The notes below the pieces were generated by a model. That model was not told the DNA's origin. It made no database searches and worked only from the letters and a program-made list of their open reading frames with translations. From positions 1 to 64,000 of the forward strand of contig CACHVD010000005.1 of NCBI GenBank assembly GCA_902583265.1: DNA of 64,000 nucleotides. Reading direction: 5' to 3'. This DNA is from an uncultured Prochlorococcus sp. GTDB taxonomy: Bacteria > Cyanobacteriota > Cyanobacteriia > PCC-6307 > Cyanobiaceae. Below are positions 1-9,912 of the stretch, one piece after another. Numbering within the stretch: position 1 is the stretch's first letter; the number at the start of each line of letters is the position of its first letter. A program made the position numbers and the translations under genes.

Positions 1-385
1 ACTTTCTTAAATTTTTAATAAAAGGTAGGGGCAATTTTGGAGTTTCAGAAAATTGATTTATTTTATTAGAATTTTGATTTTTGCTAGAAATTTCATTTCT
101 TCTAGCGGTTTCCAGGCCATTTGATTCCATCTTTGTTTCTTCAATGTTTTCAAAAGTTTTTGATAATTCAAGCTTAATTTGTTCTTGATTTTCTTCATGC
201 ACTTCATCAATTAAAGATATATGTTCTTGATTTTCTTTTTGTAGTGAACTATAGATTAATAAATCATTTAATGAATCAATCCCAAATCTATGGACCCACT
301 TAAGAACAACATTTTCTTTAAGCAAAAAATTATTTTCTAAAGAGGCTTGTTTAAAAACTTCTATTAAATGATTTTTTAAAAGCAT
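1..385 (-). CDS. Hypothetical protein, partial (C-terminus beyond window)
   Basis: An open minus-strand frame runs from an ATG at 385 to the window edge without a stop, so it is absent from the ORF track. The visible 128 residues start MLLKNHLIEVFKQASLENN. A predicted helical N-terminus is followed by a low-complexity stretch rich in Glu, Gln, Asn and Ser, with two copies of a HEENQEQ/KENQEH-like segment. I recognise no domain. It follows the ABC permease by 7 bases on the same strand, so it is probably the distal gene of the heme A/ABC transporter operon. Its composition fits a lineage-specific protein with a disordered tail. Confidence 0.7.
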   Translation of the reverse strand, partial: MLLKNHLIEVFKQASLENNFLLKENVVLKWVHRFGIDSLNDLLIYSSLQKENQEHISLIDEVHEENQEQIKLELSKTFENIEETKMESNGLETARRNEISSKNQNSNKINQFSETPKLPLPFIKNLRK

Positions 386-392
386 AAAATTT

Positions 393-1217
393 CTAATTTA
401 ACTTTCTATTTAACAGAGGTCTTATAATAATCAAGGAAAAAACTGTTAAAGAAAATAAAATTGAGATACAACTCTTACAAGTTAAATCACCATATGGGGC
501 ATGTAAAGCCACTAATTCTAAATCCATAGTTTGTGTATAGGCAGTCCTAATAGGCTCAATAGCAAAAGTTAATGGATTTAATGAAGCCAACCAGCCTAGC
601 CAATTTGGCATAAAAGAGATTGGAGCTAAAGCAGTACTCGCAAATAGAAGAGGTAAATTTATTACGAATATAAGAGCGATTAATTCAATATGCCCCGGCA
701 AAACAAACGCTAAACATAAACTTATTGATGTCACAAAAAGAACTAATAAAATTAGTGTTGTAAATACAATTCCTAAACCATATAAGTTGGGCCATCCATA
801 ACCCAAAATGTATGAAACAATCATTATTACAATACTCTGAACAAAGCTCAAGATTGTTATGTAAAAAAAAGAAGATAAAACTATGGATAATCTACTGGTT
901 AAAGGAGCCACAAGTAATCTATTAAGAAATCCAAACTCTCTATCAAACATTAAAGGAAGACCGGAGTTTAGGGCTCCGCTAAAAGCAGTAAAAACAATAA
1001 GTCCTGCTCCTAAAAAATTCCCATAAGAATCAACACCTGGCAAAAAACCTTCAGGAGCTCTAGAGAATAATGCCCCAAATAAAAAAAGCCAAATTATTGG
1101 TTGTAATATTCCTGCTAAAAGAGTTGATGGTCTTCTTTTTAATTGAATAAATAATCTCTTTGTTAAGGCAAATGTTTCTTGATATAAAAAAAATAAATTA
1201 TACTGTTGTAATTCCAT
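393..1217 (-). CDS. ABC-2 type transporter permease
   Basis: This 274-aa membrane protein has about six hydrophobic segments, including IIWLFLFGALF near residue 45 and a pair around residues 115-165. It matches the ABC-2 (DrrB/NodJ-like) exporter permease fold. Typical features are an amphipathic N-terminus followed by the first helix and a conserved DREFGFLNRLLVAP segment near residue 92, the cytoplasmic coupling region. It probably pairs with the ATPase immediately upstream, 47 bases away on the same strand, to form a half-transporter that assembles as two permeases plus two ATPases in the inner membrane. The substrate cannot be told from sequence. Its position next to ctaA/ctaB is a positional hint only. 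Confidence 0.9.
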   Translation of the reverse strand: MELQQYNLFFLYQETFALTKRLFIQLKRRPSTLLAGILQPIIWLFLFGALFSRAPEGFLPGVDSYGNFLGAGLIVFTAFSGALNSGLPLMFDREFGFLNRLLVAPLTSRLSIVLSSFFYITILSFVQSIVIMIVSYILGYGWPNLYGLGIVFTTLILLVLFVTSISLCLAFVLPGHIELIALIFVINLPLLFASTALAPISFMPNWLGWLASLNPLTFAIEPIRTAYTQTMDLELVALHAPYGDLTCKSCISILFSLTVFSLIIIRPLLNRKLN

Positions 1218-1264
1218 AATTAGCGGTAATTAGTCTTCATTATAGTTAGTTAACCAAAAGTTTT

Positions 1265-2284
1265 TTATCGCATGGATTGCTTTGATTCTTTTTTTAGGTC
1301 CCTTTTCCCTGCCATAGAAATTTCAGCATCCAATAATGTTTTTCCAGTTGCCTGAAGATATACATCATCCAAGCTTGGCTGACTTTGGGTAAGAGAAAAA
1401 ATTTCAAACTTTGAGAAAGCCAATTCCACTTTTAGCTTCGTAAGTAAATCTTTTTGCTTATCTGCTACGAAATTTATCGAGAAACCTTGAGCTTCATTTA
1501 TGATAATTTGACTAACTCCATCTATTGAAGATAAAATTTTAGAGATATTATTTGCTTCTTCCTGATTACTAAATTCTCTTACTTTCAAAGTTACTCTATC
1601 TCCTCCTAATTTATTTTTGAGCTCTGCAGGAGTCCCTTTTGCTATAACTCTTCCATCATCAATTATCACTAATCTATCTGCCAATTTATCTATTTCATCA
1701 AGATAGTGACTACTTAAAATAATGGTCATTCCATTATTTCTCAAATCTTTCAAAAGTTGCCATATAATATTTCTACTTTCAATATCTAAACCAACTGTAG
1801 GTTCATCCAAAATTAAAACTTGGGGCAAATGTAAAAGTCCAGCTGCCAGATCTATTCTTCTTTTCATTCCCCCTGAATAAGTTCCGCACTTACGATCAAT
1901 CCAATCATTCATTTCTAATTGATCTATTAATTTATTTATCCTTTCAAATTTTTTATTTTTATTGATGTGATATAAATCTGATTGAAAATCCAAAAGCTCT
2001 CGTCCAGTTAATATTTTATCAAGTGCAATGTCTTGGGCAACATAACCAATTAATTCTCTAATTTTCCTTGAATTTTTTATCAGATTAATATTATTTATAA
2101 AAACTTCTCCACTATCAGGCTCTATTAAAGTAGCAAGTATTTTTATTAGTGTTGATTTGCCAGCACCATTCGGGCCTAGTATTCCGAATAATGTGCCAGC
2201 TTCAATTTCTATCGATAAATTTTTTAATGCCTTGATATCTGAATAAGATTTTGAAAGCCCTTTTACTTTTATATAATCCATCAA
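1265..2284 (-). CDS. ABC transporter ATP-binding protein (CcmA/DrrA type)
   Basis: The 339-aa ATPase has Walker A GPNGAGKST (about residues 37-45), signature YSGGMKRR (136-143), Walker B VLILDEPT (156-163) and an H-loop in SSHYLDE. The roughly 110-residue C-terminal extension after the nucleotide-binding domain, with a THTL/SQPSLDDVYLQATG-like end, is the DrrA/multidrug-exporter arrangement rather than an importer. It drives the ABC-2 permease encoded just downstream. It lies 36 bases below ctaB on the same strand, so co-transcription with the heme A genes is likely. The transported substrate is unknown. Confidence 0.93.
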   Translation of the reverse strand: MMDYIKVKGLSKSYSDIKALKNLSIEIEAGTLFGILGPNGAGKSTLIKILATLIEPDSGEVFINNINLIKNSRKIRELIGYVAQDIALDKILTGRELLDFQSDLYHINKNKKFERINKLIDQLEMNDWIDRKCGTYSGGMKRRIDLAAGLLHLPQVLILDEPTVGLDIESRNIIWQLLKDLRNNGMTIILSSHYLDEIDKLADRLVIIDDGRVIAKGTPAELKNKLGGDRVTLKVREFSNQEEANNISKILSSIDGVSQIIINEAQGFSINFVADKQKDLLTKLKVELAFSKFEIFSLTQSQPSLDDVYLQATGKTLLDAEISMAGKRDLKKESKQSMR

Positions 2285-2320
2285 ACTTACAATTTACTTA
2301 AAAAACATTTTACATCTAAT

Positions 2321-3322
2321 TTAATTACTAAGCAGGGATACTATAGATAAAAATATTTGCATAGATTGCTGCTCAAATTCTACAGATAGTTGGGTTCTGG
2401 AAATTAACAACAAAAGACAAATACCAAACATATAAAGAATAGACCATCTAAAGAGAGACTTTGCTCTTGAAAGATCATCAGGAGATTTCTTTAATTCGTT
2501 TATTAATTGCAAAAGCCTTCCATTAAATGGCAATAACATAATTCCGTATAAAAGACCTCCTTCAGGTAAGGCAAAAACTCCCATAATACTCATTAAAATT
2601 GTTGCCCATCCATAACGAGAAATCGCTTTAGCAGTAAAAACAGATCCTTTAACAGAAGGGAGCATAGGAATACCAACAGATGCGTAATCATCCTTCAACA
2701 AAATTGCAAGTGCCCAAAAATGAGCTGGGGTCCATAACATTACTAAACCAAACAACCACCAACCACTAAGACCTACATGCCCTGTAGCAGCAGATGCTCC
2801 AACTAAAGGTGGTATCGCACCAGCAACTCCTCCGAAGACAATATTTTTTGTTGTACGAGGTTTCAAAATAACTGTATATAAAATTACGTAACTAAATAAA
2901 CCAAGAAGAGTTAATCCCGCAGCCAAATAATTTACACCACTTACTAATAGCATCGAAGCTGCCAAAGTACATGATACGGCAGCTAAAAATACAGTCTTAG
3001 ATGACAACTTTCCAGCTGGCAAAGCTCTTTTGCTAGTTCTTGTCATCCTTTTATCTAATTCCATTTCCCACAAGCAATTAAGAGCTCCTGCTGCTGCTGC
3101 TGCCAAAGCTCCGCCTCCTAAAGTACAGATAAGTTTCGGTGAAGACAAAGGCCATTCTTCAGTTAAAGCCATTCCTCCCAAAGTTGTTGCCAGTAAAAGT
3201 GGGATTAATCTGGGTTTTGCTACTTCAAGCCAAGGCGGCAAAGTTATTTTTTTTCTTGAAGGTACAACTTCATCCCTAATTGAAGATTTATAGTTCAAGT
3301 TTTCTAAGTTACTACTGTTCAT
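2321..3322 (-). CDS. ctaB: Protoheme IX farnesyltransferase (heme O synthase)
   Basis: A UbiA-superfamily prenyltransferase of 333 aa that adds farnesyl from FPP to heme b, giving heme O for the terminal oxidase. The first Asp-rich motif region appears as [20 protein letters not shown] (near residues 82-101), with the RTxxRxLPxG tail typical of CtaB/CyoE. Seven to nine hydrophobic helices follow. The N-terminal 30 residues are polar and a little longer than in many homologues. It overlaps ctaA by 4 bp (ATGA), which implies translational coupling, and it sits divergently next to the cytochrome c oxidase operon that consumes its product. Confidence 0.96.
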   Translation of the reverse strand: MNSSNLENLNYKSSIRDEVVPSRKKITLPPWLEVAKPRLIPLLLATTLGGMALTEEWPLSSPKLICTLGGGALAAAAAGALNCLWEMELDKRMTRTSKRALPAGKLSSKTVFLAAVSCTLAASMLLVSGVNYLAAGLTLLGLFSYVILYTVILKPRTTKNIVFGGVAGAIPPLVGASAATGHVGLSGWWLFGLVMLWTPAHFWALAILLKDDYASVGIPMLPSVKGSVFTAKAISRYGWATILMSIMGVFALPEGGLLYGIMLLPFNGRLLQLINELKKSPDDLSRAKSLFRWSILYMFGICLLLLISRTQLSVEFEQQSMQIFLSIVSLLSN

Positions 3323-4293
3323 GAATTGATACCAACCATTTGTGAATTTAGGGAGTGGTTTAGGCCTTTTTTGTTAAAAGGATTTCTAAAAATTAATGTT
3401 GTTAATATCGCAATAAATAAAGAGGCGTTAAGTTGATGACCAATAATAAAAATAGGTTCATTCAAATTTGTTTTAAGACTTAAAACACCCAAAGCAATTT
3501 GGGAAAACAATAGAAAAATAAGTGCTGAGAGATATTTCCAATTTTCATTTAGCAAACTTCTCTTATAAATTGCAGTCGCAATAATCAATAGAATAGAAAA
3601 AGCTATTGGAAAAGCAAATAATTTATGAGTATTTAGAATTAGACATTGTTTATTAAAAGATAAACAAATATGTGCTGACCAGGTTGATGAAAGCCTTACG
3701 CCAATAAAAGATTGAATAAGAGTAAGTAAAAGAGGAAAAAACAATAAAAATCTCCACCAAAGTAATGGCTCTTCTCTATTGTCATTTTCTAAATTTTGAT
3801 TTATTGAAATTGTTGTGATGAGCAGTAGAAAAGCTATTAAAAGATGGCCAGTAACAGTGTATGAATCAAGTAAGTTTATTACTGTTAAAGCTCCAAAAGA
3901 TCCTTGGACAATAACGAGAAAAAGTAATAGTGAATAAGTTTTAGGTAACCAATTTGGAATTTCATTTTTCCAAATAATTGAAAGGGCAAATTTAAAAAGA
4001 ATTAATATTCCAACCAGAAAAGCATCTAGACGATGAAACCATTCTAGAAATACTCTTAGGTTCATATGATTAAAAGGCAAAAAAGATCCATAACATAATG
4101 GCCAATCTGGACAGGCAAGTCCAGCCTCCATGACTCTAGTAGCACCTCCAATTACGATTAGTGCAATAAGTGCGAGTACACTATGACTTCCCAACCTTTT
4201 AAAAATTGTCAGATATTTGGATTTATATAATTGGTTATTAATCAAATGGATAAAACCTATTATTTTGCATAATAAATTAGATTTAAAAACCAA
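3319..4293 (-). CDS. ctaA: Heme A synthase (CtaA/COX15 family)
   Basis: This 324-aa integral membrane protein converts heme O to heme A. About eight hydrophobic segments are visible. Family hallmarks are [19 protein letters not shown] near residue 48 (the GxxTRLTxSGLScpdWP-type motif with paired cysteines), EWFHRLDAF around residue 84 (heme-ligand His) and later GHLLIAF and GHQLNASLF with further His ligands. It is the first gene of the minus-strand heme A operon and faces ctaC across a 215-bp divergent intergenic region, so the assembly-factor and oxidase genes may share regulation. The start gives a slightly long polar N-terminus, so a downstream start is possible. Confidence 0.95.
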   Translation of the reverse strand: MVFKSNLLCKIIGFIHLINNQLYKSKYLTIFKRLGSHSVLALIALIVIGGATRVMEAGLACPDWPLCYGSFLPFNHMNLRVFLEWFHRLDAFLVGILILFKFALSIIWKNEIPNWLPKTYSLLLFLVIVQGSFGALTVINLLDSYTVTGHLLIAFLLLITTISINQNLENDNREEPLLWWRFLLFFPLLLTLIQSFIGVRLSSTWSAHICLSFNKQCLILNTHKLFAFPIAFSILLIIATAIYKRSLLNENWKYLSALIFLLFSQIALGVLSLKTNLNEPIFIIGHQLNASLFIAILTTLIFRNPFNKKGLNHSLNSQMVGINS

Positions 4294-4508
4294 ACATTAA
4301 TTAAAAATTAATATGTTTAATTCATAAAATAATTTACTAATTTAATCTTTTTTCCCTGACAATTAACTCTAAAAAGTTATTAATAATACGCCTTTTATTT
4401 CATAAATCTTAAGAAGTTGTGAATTTAAATGTTTTTCTTTTAACAAAGGATGCAGGATTAAAAAAATTGAATATCTTGAGGATATAAATACAAATTTTTA
4501 GAGATCAA

Positions 4509-5312
4509 TTGTTAAATAAAAACTTTTATTTAATACTAATTATTACCCTCGTTTTTGCTGTATCTTTTTGGATTGGTTTTAATGTAAATTTGCTCCCTGC
4601 GGAAGCAAGTATTAATGCACCAATTTACGATGAACTTTTTAAAATTCTTTTCATCATTGGATTAATTATTTTTATAGGAATGACAATAGCTGTTATTTAT
4701 AGCTTATTTAAGTTTAGGAAAAGGAATGATCAGATAGGAGATGGTATAGCTTTAGAGGGAAATTTAAGCTTAGAAATTGTATGGACAATTATTCCTTCAA
4801 TAATTGTTTTGTTAATAGGTTTATATAGCTACAACATCTACGATCGAATGGGAGGGATGAAAGAACTAAATCATAACCACGAAATGATGAGTTCTAATTC
4901 TGAAAAAATATGGGCTGGAATAAGTCAAACTTCTGATAATGAAATAGCAATAAATAATTTATCAATTGAAGTTTCAGCTATGCAATTTGCATTTCTATTC
5001 AATTATCCCAAGGGCAATTTCATATCAGGAGAACTGCACGTACCTGTTGATCAAAAAGTATCAATGAAGATGGAATCCAAAGATGTCATTCATGCTTTTT
5101 GGGTGCCAGAGTTCAGAATTAAACAGGATATTATTCCTGGGCAACCTACTATTCTAAATTTCACTCCTACAAAAGTAGGAAAATATCCGATAATTTGCGC
5201 AGAATTATGTGGACCATATCATGGAGGGATGAGAGCCTCCATAATTGTTGAAGAAGAATCTGATTACAACGAATGGTTTAACAAAAATAAAAAACCAGAG
5301 GTAAATTTATGA
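4509..5312 (+). CDS. ctaC: Cytochrome c oxidase subunit II
   Basis: The 267-aa subunit carries the CuA electron-entry centre of the aa3-type oxidase. An N-terminal signal/TM segment and a second TM around residues 42-66 are followed by a periplasmic or lumenal cupredoxin domain. CuA ligands are visible as DVIHAFW (His), CAELCGPYHGGM (two Cys, His, Met) and the bridging Glu between the cysteines. The only good start in frame is TTG at 4509; no ATG occurs before the first hydrophobic segment. It overlaps ctaD by 4 bp (ATGA) and begins the three-gene oxidase operon. Confidence 0.96.
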   Translation: MLNKNFYLILIITLVFAVSFWIGFNVNLLPAEASINAPIYDELFKILFIIGLIIFIGMTIAVIYSLFKFRKRNDQIGDGIALEGNLSLEIVWTIIPSIIVLLIGLYSYNIYDRMGGMKELNHNHEMMSSNSEKIWAGISQTSDNEIAINNLSIEVSAMQFAFLFNYPKGNFISGELHVPVDQKVSMKMESKDVIHAFWVPEFRIKQDIIPGQPTILNFTPTKVGKYPIICAELCGPYHGGMRASIIVEEESDYNEWFNKNKKPEVNL

Positions 5313-6934
5313 CAATATCAATTGATCCACAAAAAACTAATAATGAAAGCCTTCAACCTAAAGGCTGGCTTAGATACTTTAGTTTTAGCCTTGATCATAA
5401 AGTAATTGGGATACAATACTTGGTTTGTGGTTTTCTTTTCTATTTAATAGGAGGAACATTAGCGAGCGCTATAAGAATTGAACTAGCCAGTCCAATGTCC
5501 GATTTTATGCCAAGAGATGTTTATAACCAAGTTTTAACTTTACACGGAACAATAATGATATTCCTTTGGATCGTGCCTGTAGTTAATGGTGCTTTTGGAA
5601 ATTATTTAATTCCATTTTATGTAGGCGCGAGAGATATGGCATTCCCAAGATTAAATGCCGTTGCTTTTTGGTTAATTCCTCCTTCAGGTTTGATGTTGGT
5701 AGCAAGCTATTTTGTTGAGGGTGCTGCTCAGGCTGGATGGACGGCTTATCCACCTTTAAGCATAACTACTCCTCAATCTGGACAAATTATTTGGATTCTG
5801 AGCGTTCTATTACTTGGAGGCAGTTCTATATTTGGTGGAATAAACTTTATAGCCACCATTATCAAATTAAGAAGGCCAGGATTAAAACTAATGCAATTGC
5901 CAATGTATTGTTGGGCAATGCTTGGAACAAGTCTATTAGTAGTTTTGTCAACTCCTGTTTTAGCAGGCACTTTAATTCTTCTTAGCTTCGATATCATTGC
6001 TAATACAGGGTTTTTCAATCCTGTTTTAGGAGGCAATGTCGTAGTTTATCAGCATTTATTTTGGTTTTATTCTCATCCCGCTGTATACATTATGGTCCTT
6101 CCAGCCTTTGGTTTAGTTAGTGAAATACTTCCTGTACATGCGAGAAAACCACTTTTCGGATATACAACAATGGTTTTTTCAATAATGGGTATAGTAGTTT
6201 TAGGTTTAGTTGTTTGGGCCCATCACATGTTTACAAGTGGAACGCCCCCTTGGATGAGATTGTTCTTTACAATTGCTACAGCATTTATTGCTGTTCCAAC
6301 AGGTATAAAATTTTTTAATTGGGTTGCAACATTATGGGGCGGTAAAATTTCCATAAATAGTGCAATGTTATTCTCTTGTGGATTTATTATAAATTTCGTT
6401 TTTGGAGGTATTACTGGAGTTGCTTTGGCACAGGTACCTTTCGATATTCACGTACATGATACCTATTTCGTTGTTGCCCATTTTCATTACATAGTTTATG
6501 GAGGGACTGTTTTTATTATTTTCTCTTCAATTTATCATTGGTTTCCCAAAGTAACTGGAAAAATGCTCAATGAAAAATTAGGAATTTTACATTTTATCAT
6601 TACCTTTATTGGATTTAACTTGTGCTTTGCGCCTCAACATTGGCTTGGTTTAAATGGAATGCCAAGAAGAGTTGCAGAATATGATCCTCAATTCCAGTTC
6701 GTTAATCAAATTAGTAGCCTTGGGGCTCTTTTGATGGCTATAAGTACAATTCCTTTTTTAATTAATGTACTCCTTAGTGTGAGAAATGGAAAAGATTCTG
6801 GAGATAACCCTTGGAATGCTCTTACACCTGAGTGGTTAACATCTTCTCCACCTCCAGTTGAAAATTGGGAAGGAGAACCTCCATTAGTTGAAGAACCCTA
6901 TGGTTATGGTAAAGAAATTTCTGAACGAAAATAA
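5309..6934 (+). CDS. ctaD: Cytochrome c oxidase subunit I
   Basis: This 541-aa catalytic subunit has about twelve TM helices. It binds heme a, heme a3 and CuB, and reduces O2 to water while pumping protons. Visible ligands are LHGTIMIF (heme a His), FWFYSHPAVYI with the CuB His/Tyr pair region, WAHHMFT (CuB His-His), and HDTYFVVAHFHYI (heme a3 and heme a His). The Glu of the D-channel motif is not obvious in the FSHPAVYIM stretch, which reads SHPAVY rather than GHPEVY. That is usual for some heme-copper subfamilies but is worth noting. Coupled to ctaC by ATGA overlap and 6 bp from ctaE. Confidence 0.97.
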   Translation: MTISIDPQKTNNESLQPKGWLRYFSFSLDHKVIGIQYLVCGFLFYLIGGTLASAIRIELASPMSDFMPRDVYNQVLTLHGTIMIFLWIVPVVNGAFGNYLIPFYVGARDMAFPRLNAVAFWLIPPSGLMLVASYFVEGAAQAGWTAYPPLSITTPQSGQIIWILSVLLLGGSSIFGGINFIATIIKLRRPGLKLMQLPMYCWAMLGTSLLVVLSTPVLAGTLILLSFDIIANTGFFNPVLGGNVVVYQHLFWFYSHPAVYIMVLPAFGLVSEILPVHARKPLFGYTTMVFSIMGIVVLGLVVWAHHMFTSGTPPWMRLFFTIATAFIAVPTGIKFFNWVATLWGGKISINSAMLFSCGFIINFVFGGITGVALAQVPFDIHVHDTYFVVAHFHYIVYGGTVFIIFSSIYHWFPKVTGKMLNEKLGILHFIITFIGFNLCFAPQHWLGLNGMPRRVAEYDPQFQFVNQISSLGALLMAISTIPFLINVLLSVRNGKDSGDNPWNALTPEWLTSSPPPVENWEGEPPLVEEPYGYGKEISERK

Positions 6935-6940
6935 AAACAT

Positions 6941-7543
6941 ATGACAACTCTTGATAGCTCAAAAGAAATTCAAAAAAATAATTCTGAAGTCAATGAAACA
7001 CATGAAGACTTCAGAATGTTTGGTCTTATAACTTTCCTAATTGCGGACGGAATGACTTTTGCTGGATTCTTTGCTGCTTATTTAACATACAAAGCAGTAA
7101 ATCCATTACCTGATGGTGCTATTTATGAATTAGAACTCCCAATACCTACACTCAATACAATTTTGTTACTTGTTAGTAGTGCAACTTTCCATAAAGCAGG
7201 CAAAGCACTTTTAAAAGATAAAAACTCTGAATCCCAAAAATGGTTATTTTTTACTGCTTTTCTTGGAATTATATTTTTAATATGTCAATTATTTGAATAT
7301 TTTCATTTACCTTTTGGATTAACCGATAATTTATTTGCAAGTACTTTTTATGCTCTTACTGGTTTTCATGGATTACATGTCACTTTAGGAACTTTAATGA
7401 TTTTAATTATTGCTTGGCAATCGCGAATCAAGGGCGGAAGATTAACTAGTCAAAATATTTTCCCTTTGGAAGCTGTTGAATTGTACTGGCATTTTGTAGA
7501 TGGAATATGGGTTATTTTATTTATTATTTTGTATCTTTTATAA
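6941..7543 (+). CDS. ctaE: Cytochrome c oxidase subunit III
   Basis: A 200-aa, five-TM subunit III of the respiratory oxidase. It lacks the first two helices found in long versions, which is the normal bacterial short form. Characteristic motifs are FGLITFLIADGMTFAGFFAAY near residue 30, TGFHGLHVTLG near residue 142 and ELYWHFVDGIWVILF at the C-terminus. It stabilises subunit I and the oxygen channel. It is the last gene of ctaCDE, followed by an AT-only hairpin. Confidence 0.96.
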   Translation: MTTLDSSKEIQKNNSEVNETHEDFRMFGLITFLIADGMTFAGFFAAYLTYKAVNPLPDGAIYELELPIPTLNTILLLVSSATFHKAGKALLKDKNSESQKWLFFTAFLGIIFLICQLFEYFHLPFGLTDNLFASTFYALTGFHGLHVTLGTLMILIIAWQSRIKGGRLTSQNIFPLEAVELYWHFVDGIWVILFIILYLL

Positions 7544-7577
7544 AAAAAATATATTTTAAAAATTAAATATATTTTTT
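7544..7577 (+). terminator. Possible terminator of the ctaCDE operon
   Basis: A 13-bp perfect inverted repeat, AAAAAATATATTT / AAATATATTTTTT, with an 8-base loop sits directly after the ctaE stop and ends in a T run. The stem has no G-C pairs, so its strength as an intrinsic terminator is doubtful, but the location fits. Confidence 0.4.
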
Positions 7578-7618
7578 ATTAATTTATATTGCCACAGTTC
7601 TCCTTTTTAGTAAGAATA

Positions 7619-7624
7619 TATAAT
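7619..7624 (+). promoter_or_regulatory. -10 element of the cyAbrB gene
   Basis: A perfect TATAAT lies 18 bases upstream of the ATG at 7642, so transcription would start about 10 bases before the gene and the leader would be very short. No convincing -35 hexamer sits at 16-18 bp spacing. Confidence 0.45.
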
Positions 7625-7641
7625 TAGAAATTTGTCAGATA

Positions 7642-7995
7642 ATGCTAGAAGGAAAAGAACTTCTTGAAAAAGCAAAATTATTAAGTAAAAAATCTGAAGA
7701 TGAGATAGCCAGAGGTTGTGGGTACGTAGGTCCTAGTGGAAGAATCTTAAGAAAAAGTTTTTATAGGGCGCTTATTGAAGCTAAGGGTTACAAAATAGGA
7801 AATGGTCGTCAGGGTAAAAATGGTAATAGAGCTTCAAGAGGCAGGCAGACAGAATTCAAAACTAAAGTTCATGGCAATGGGAATCTATTAATTGGTCATG
7901 CCTACACCAAAAAATTAGGTCTAGAACCTGGTCAGGAATTTAAAATCGATCTTAAAAAAGAATCAAAAACAATTTATCTGATTCCATTAAATTAA
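7642..7995 (+). CDS. cyAbrB-type transcriptional regulator
   Basis: This 117-aa protein matches the cyanobacterial AbrB-like (cyAbrB) family: a conserved N-terminal region with ELLEKAKLLSKKSEDEIARG and CGYVGPSGRILRKSFYRAL, a basic glycine-rich linker GRQGKNGNRASRGRQ, and a C-terminal AbrB-like swapped-hairpin segment HGNGNLLIGHAYTKKLGLEPG. In other cyanobacteria the family acts as abundant DNA-binding regulators of carbon/nitrogen balance and redox genes. Whether it does so here is inference. It stands alone between the oxidase operon and the convergent ribE. Confidence 0.85.
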   Translation: MLEGKELLEKAKLLSKKSEDEIARGCGYVGPSGRILRKSFYRALIEAKGYKIGNGRQGKNGNRASRGRQTEFKTKVHGNGNLLIGHAYTKKLGLEPGQEFKIDLKKESKTIYLIPLN

Positions 7996-8005
7996 AAAAT
8001 ATATT

Positions 8006-8659
8006 TTACCAACCGTTTTCTTTAAGCCACTCGGAAGAAATATTATTTGAAGATAAATCTTGATTACTATTTTTATTAAATAAAAGTAATTTCTCTACAT
8101 ATTTAATTAGTGCATCTGCCTCAAGGTTTACGCTGTCACCGATATTTAATTTATTCAGATTTGTTTTATGCCAAGTGTGAGGAATTATCGCAATAGTAAA
8201 TATTGCTCCTTCCTTCTCATATTTTGCAATCGTAAGACTTATACCATTTACACAAATACTGCCTTTATTAACTACATATTTTGAAAAATTATTATTTTTC
8301 CACTTTATTGATAAGAGCCAAGATTTCTCTAATTTTTCTATATTCTCAACTATTCCAAGGCCATCAACATGTCCGCTGACTATATGCCCTCCTAGACGGT
8401 CAGACACCCTGAGAGCGGGCTCCAAATTAACAATCTGATTCAGGTTCGACTTTACTCCTAAAGTTGTTTTTTTTAATGTCTCCTCACTAACATCAACAGT
8501 AAATTTATTTTGAAAAATCTCTTTAACTGTCAAACATATTCCATCAACAGCTATGCTGTCACCAATTGCCATATCAAATAAATTATCTAGAATTTCAATT
8601 TCTAAAATATTTTTTTCTTGTCTTAGTTTTCCAACTGATTGAATTATTCCTGTAAACAT
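8006..8659 (-). CDS. ribE: Riboflavin synthase, alpha subunit
   Basis: The 217-aa enzyme dismutates two 6,7-dimethyl-8-ribityllumazine molecules to riboflavin. It starts with the invariant MFTGIIQ and contains two homologous lumazine-binding domains: GDSIAVDGICLTV (first repeat, near residue 32), LGGHIVSGHVDG near residue 89, and GSICVNGISLTI (second repeat, near residue 132). Length is typical. It converges with the cyAbrB gene across 10 bases and diverges from the aldo/keto reductase gene across 110 bases. Confidence 0.95.
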   Translation of the reverse strand: MFTGIIQSVGKLRQEKNILEIEILDNLFDMAIGDSIAVDGICLTVKEIFQNKFTVDVSEETLKKTTLGVKSNLNQIVNLEPALRVSDRLGGHIVSGHVDGLGIVENIEKLEKSWLLSIKWKNNNFSKYVVNKGSICVNGISLTIAKYEKEGAIFTIAIIPHTWHKTNLNKLNIGDSVNLEADALIKYVEKLLLFNKNSNQDLSSNNISSEWLKENGW

Positions 8660-8769
8660 AGTTTAAAAAAATATTTTTGCAAAATTTTGTATTTACTTTA
8701 ATTTACTTTAAATCATTTTCAACTATAAATAAATTAAAGAGTAAATAAAAAGAAATTGATCATATTTAG

Positions 8770-9912
8770 ATGATTATTAATTCACAAAAAAGATCATTTG
8801 GTAGAGGGGCGAAAGTGAGCTTATTCACTTTGGGGACAATGCGAGCAACTGAAAGTCTCGAAAAAATGTATAGCATAATAAAAAATGCATATTATGTAGG
8901 AATTAACCACATAGAAACAGCACCCTCTTATGGTGATGCTGAATCACTTATTGGAAATTCAATAAAAAAATTAGCAATAGAAGGGAATATAAAAGAAAAA
9001 AATTGGGTGATTACTTCCAAAGTTTTACCAAAGGGTGATTTTGACTTTTTAAAAAATAATTTTAAAAAGTCTCTTAAAAATTTAAATCGCGAGAAAATTA
9101 ATAATCTTGCAATTCACGGACTCAACTTAAAACAACATCTAGATTGGGCTCTTTCTGGAGAGGGTAAGAAATTCATTTCTTGGATACTTGAGAAGGAACT
9201 AGTTGATCAAGTCGGTTTTAGTTCTCACGGAAGTTATTCACTAATTCAAGATGCAATTAACTGTGAAGTTTTTACTTTTTGTAGTCTTCATTTACATTAT
9301 TTAGATCAATCTAAGATTGCTTTAGCAGAGGAAGCTATAAAAAAAGGTATGGGAGTTTTAGCAATATCACCTGCAGATAAAGGCGGTAGATTGTATTCTC
9401 CAAGTGATATTTTGATAGAGGCCTCTAAGCCTTTTCATCCATTAGAATTAGCGTATCGATTTCTTCTCGCAAAAGGCATTACAACTTTATCCTTGGGGGC
9501 TACAAACAAAAAAGATTTTGAATTTGCGCATAAACTTAGAAACTCATTTGAGAAGCTTACAAAACTTGAAAAAAGCGCCCTTAATAAAATTGAGGAAGTT
9601 TCTAATGAAAGATTAAACTCAACCAAATGTGAACAATGTAGATCTTGTCTTCCATGTCCAAATGAAGTGCCTATTCCAGAAATACTTCGTTTAAGAAATA
9701 TATCTGTTGGTTATGGCCAATTAGAATTTGCAAAAGAAAGATACAATTTAATAGGAAAAGCTGGCCACTGGTGGGAAGAAAAAAATTCCTCATTTTGTCA
9801 AGAATGTAATAAATGTGTTCCTAAATGTCCTAGTAAATTAGATATACCAAATTTATTAAAGGAAACTCATAACTTATTAATTGAAAATCCTACAAAAAGA
9901 TTATGGGGATAA
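8770..9912 (+). CDS. Aldo/keto reductase with C-terminal 4Fe-4S domain
   Basis: The 380-aa protein has an N-terminal AKR TIM barrel (TLGTMRATES near residue 17, HIETAPSYGDAE near residue 47 with the catalytic Asp/Tyr region, GFSSHG mid-domain). A C-terminal ferredoxin-like part has two cysteine clusters, CEQCRSCLPCP near residue 286 and CQECNKCVPKCP near residue 343. This is the COG1453-type oxidoreductase. Such proteins probably couple a flavin-free AKR fold to Fe-S electron transfer, but no substrate is established. The 3' end overlaps the convergent lipoprotein gene by 12 bp. Confidence 0.9.
   Translation: MIINSQKRSFGRGAKVSLFTLGTMRATESLEKMYSIIKNAYYVGINHIETAPSYGDAESLIGNSIKKLAIEGNIKEKNWVITSKVLPKGDFDFLKNNFKKSLKNLNREKINNLAIHGLNLKQHLDWALSGEGKKFISWILEKELVDQVGFSSHGSYSLIQDAINCEVFTFCSLHLHYLDQSKIALAEEAIKKGMGVLAISPADKGGRLYSPSDILIEASKPFHPLELAYRFLLAKGITTLSLGATNKKDFEFAHKLRNSFEKLTKLEKSALNKIEEVSNERLNSTKCEQCRSCLPCPNEVPIPEILRLRNISVGYGQLEFAKERYNLIGKAGHWWEEKNSSFCQECNKCVPKCPSKLDIPNLLKETHNLLIENPTKRLWG

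Noticed and set aside
4356-4387. CTGACA...TAATAAT as a ctaC promoter
   Set aside because: Spacing and -10 match are poor and the position is far from the gene; not strong enough to report.
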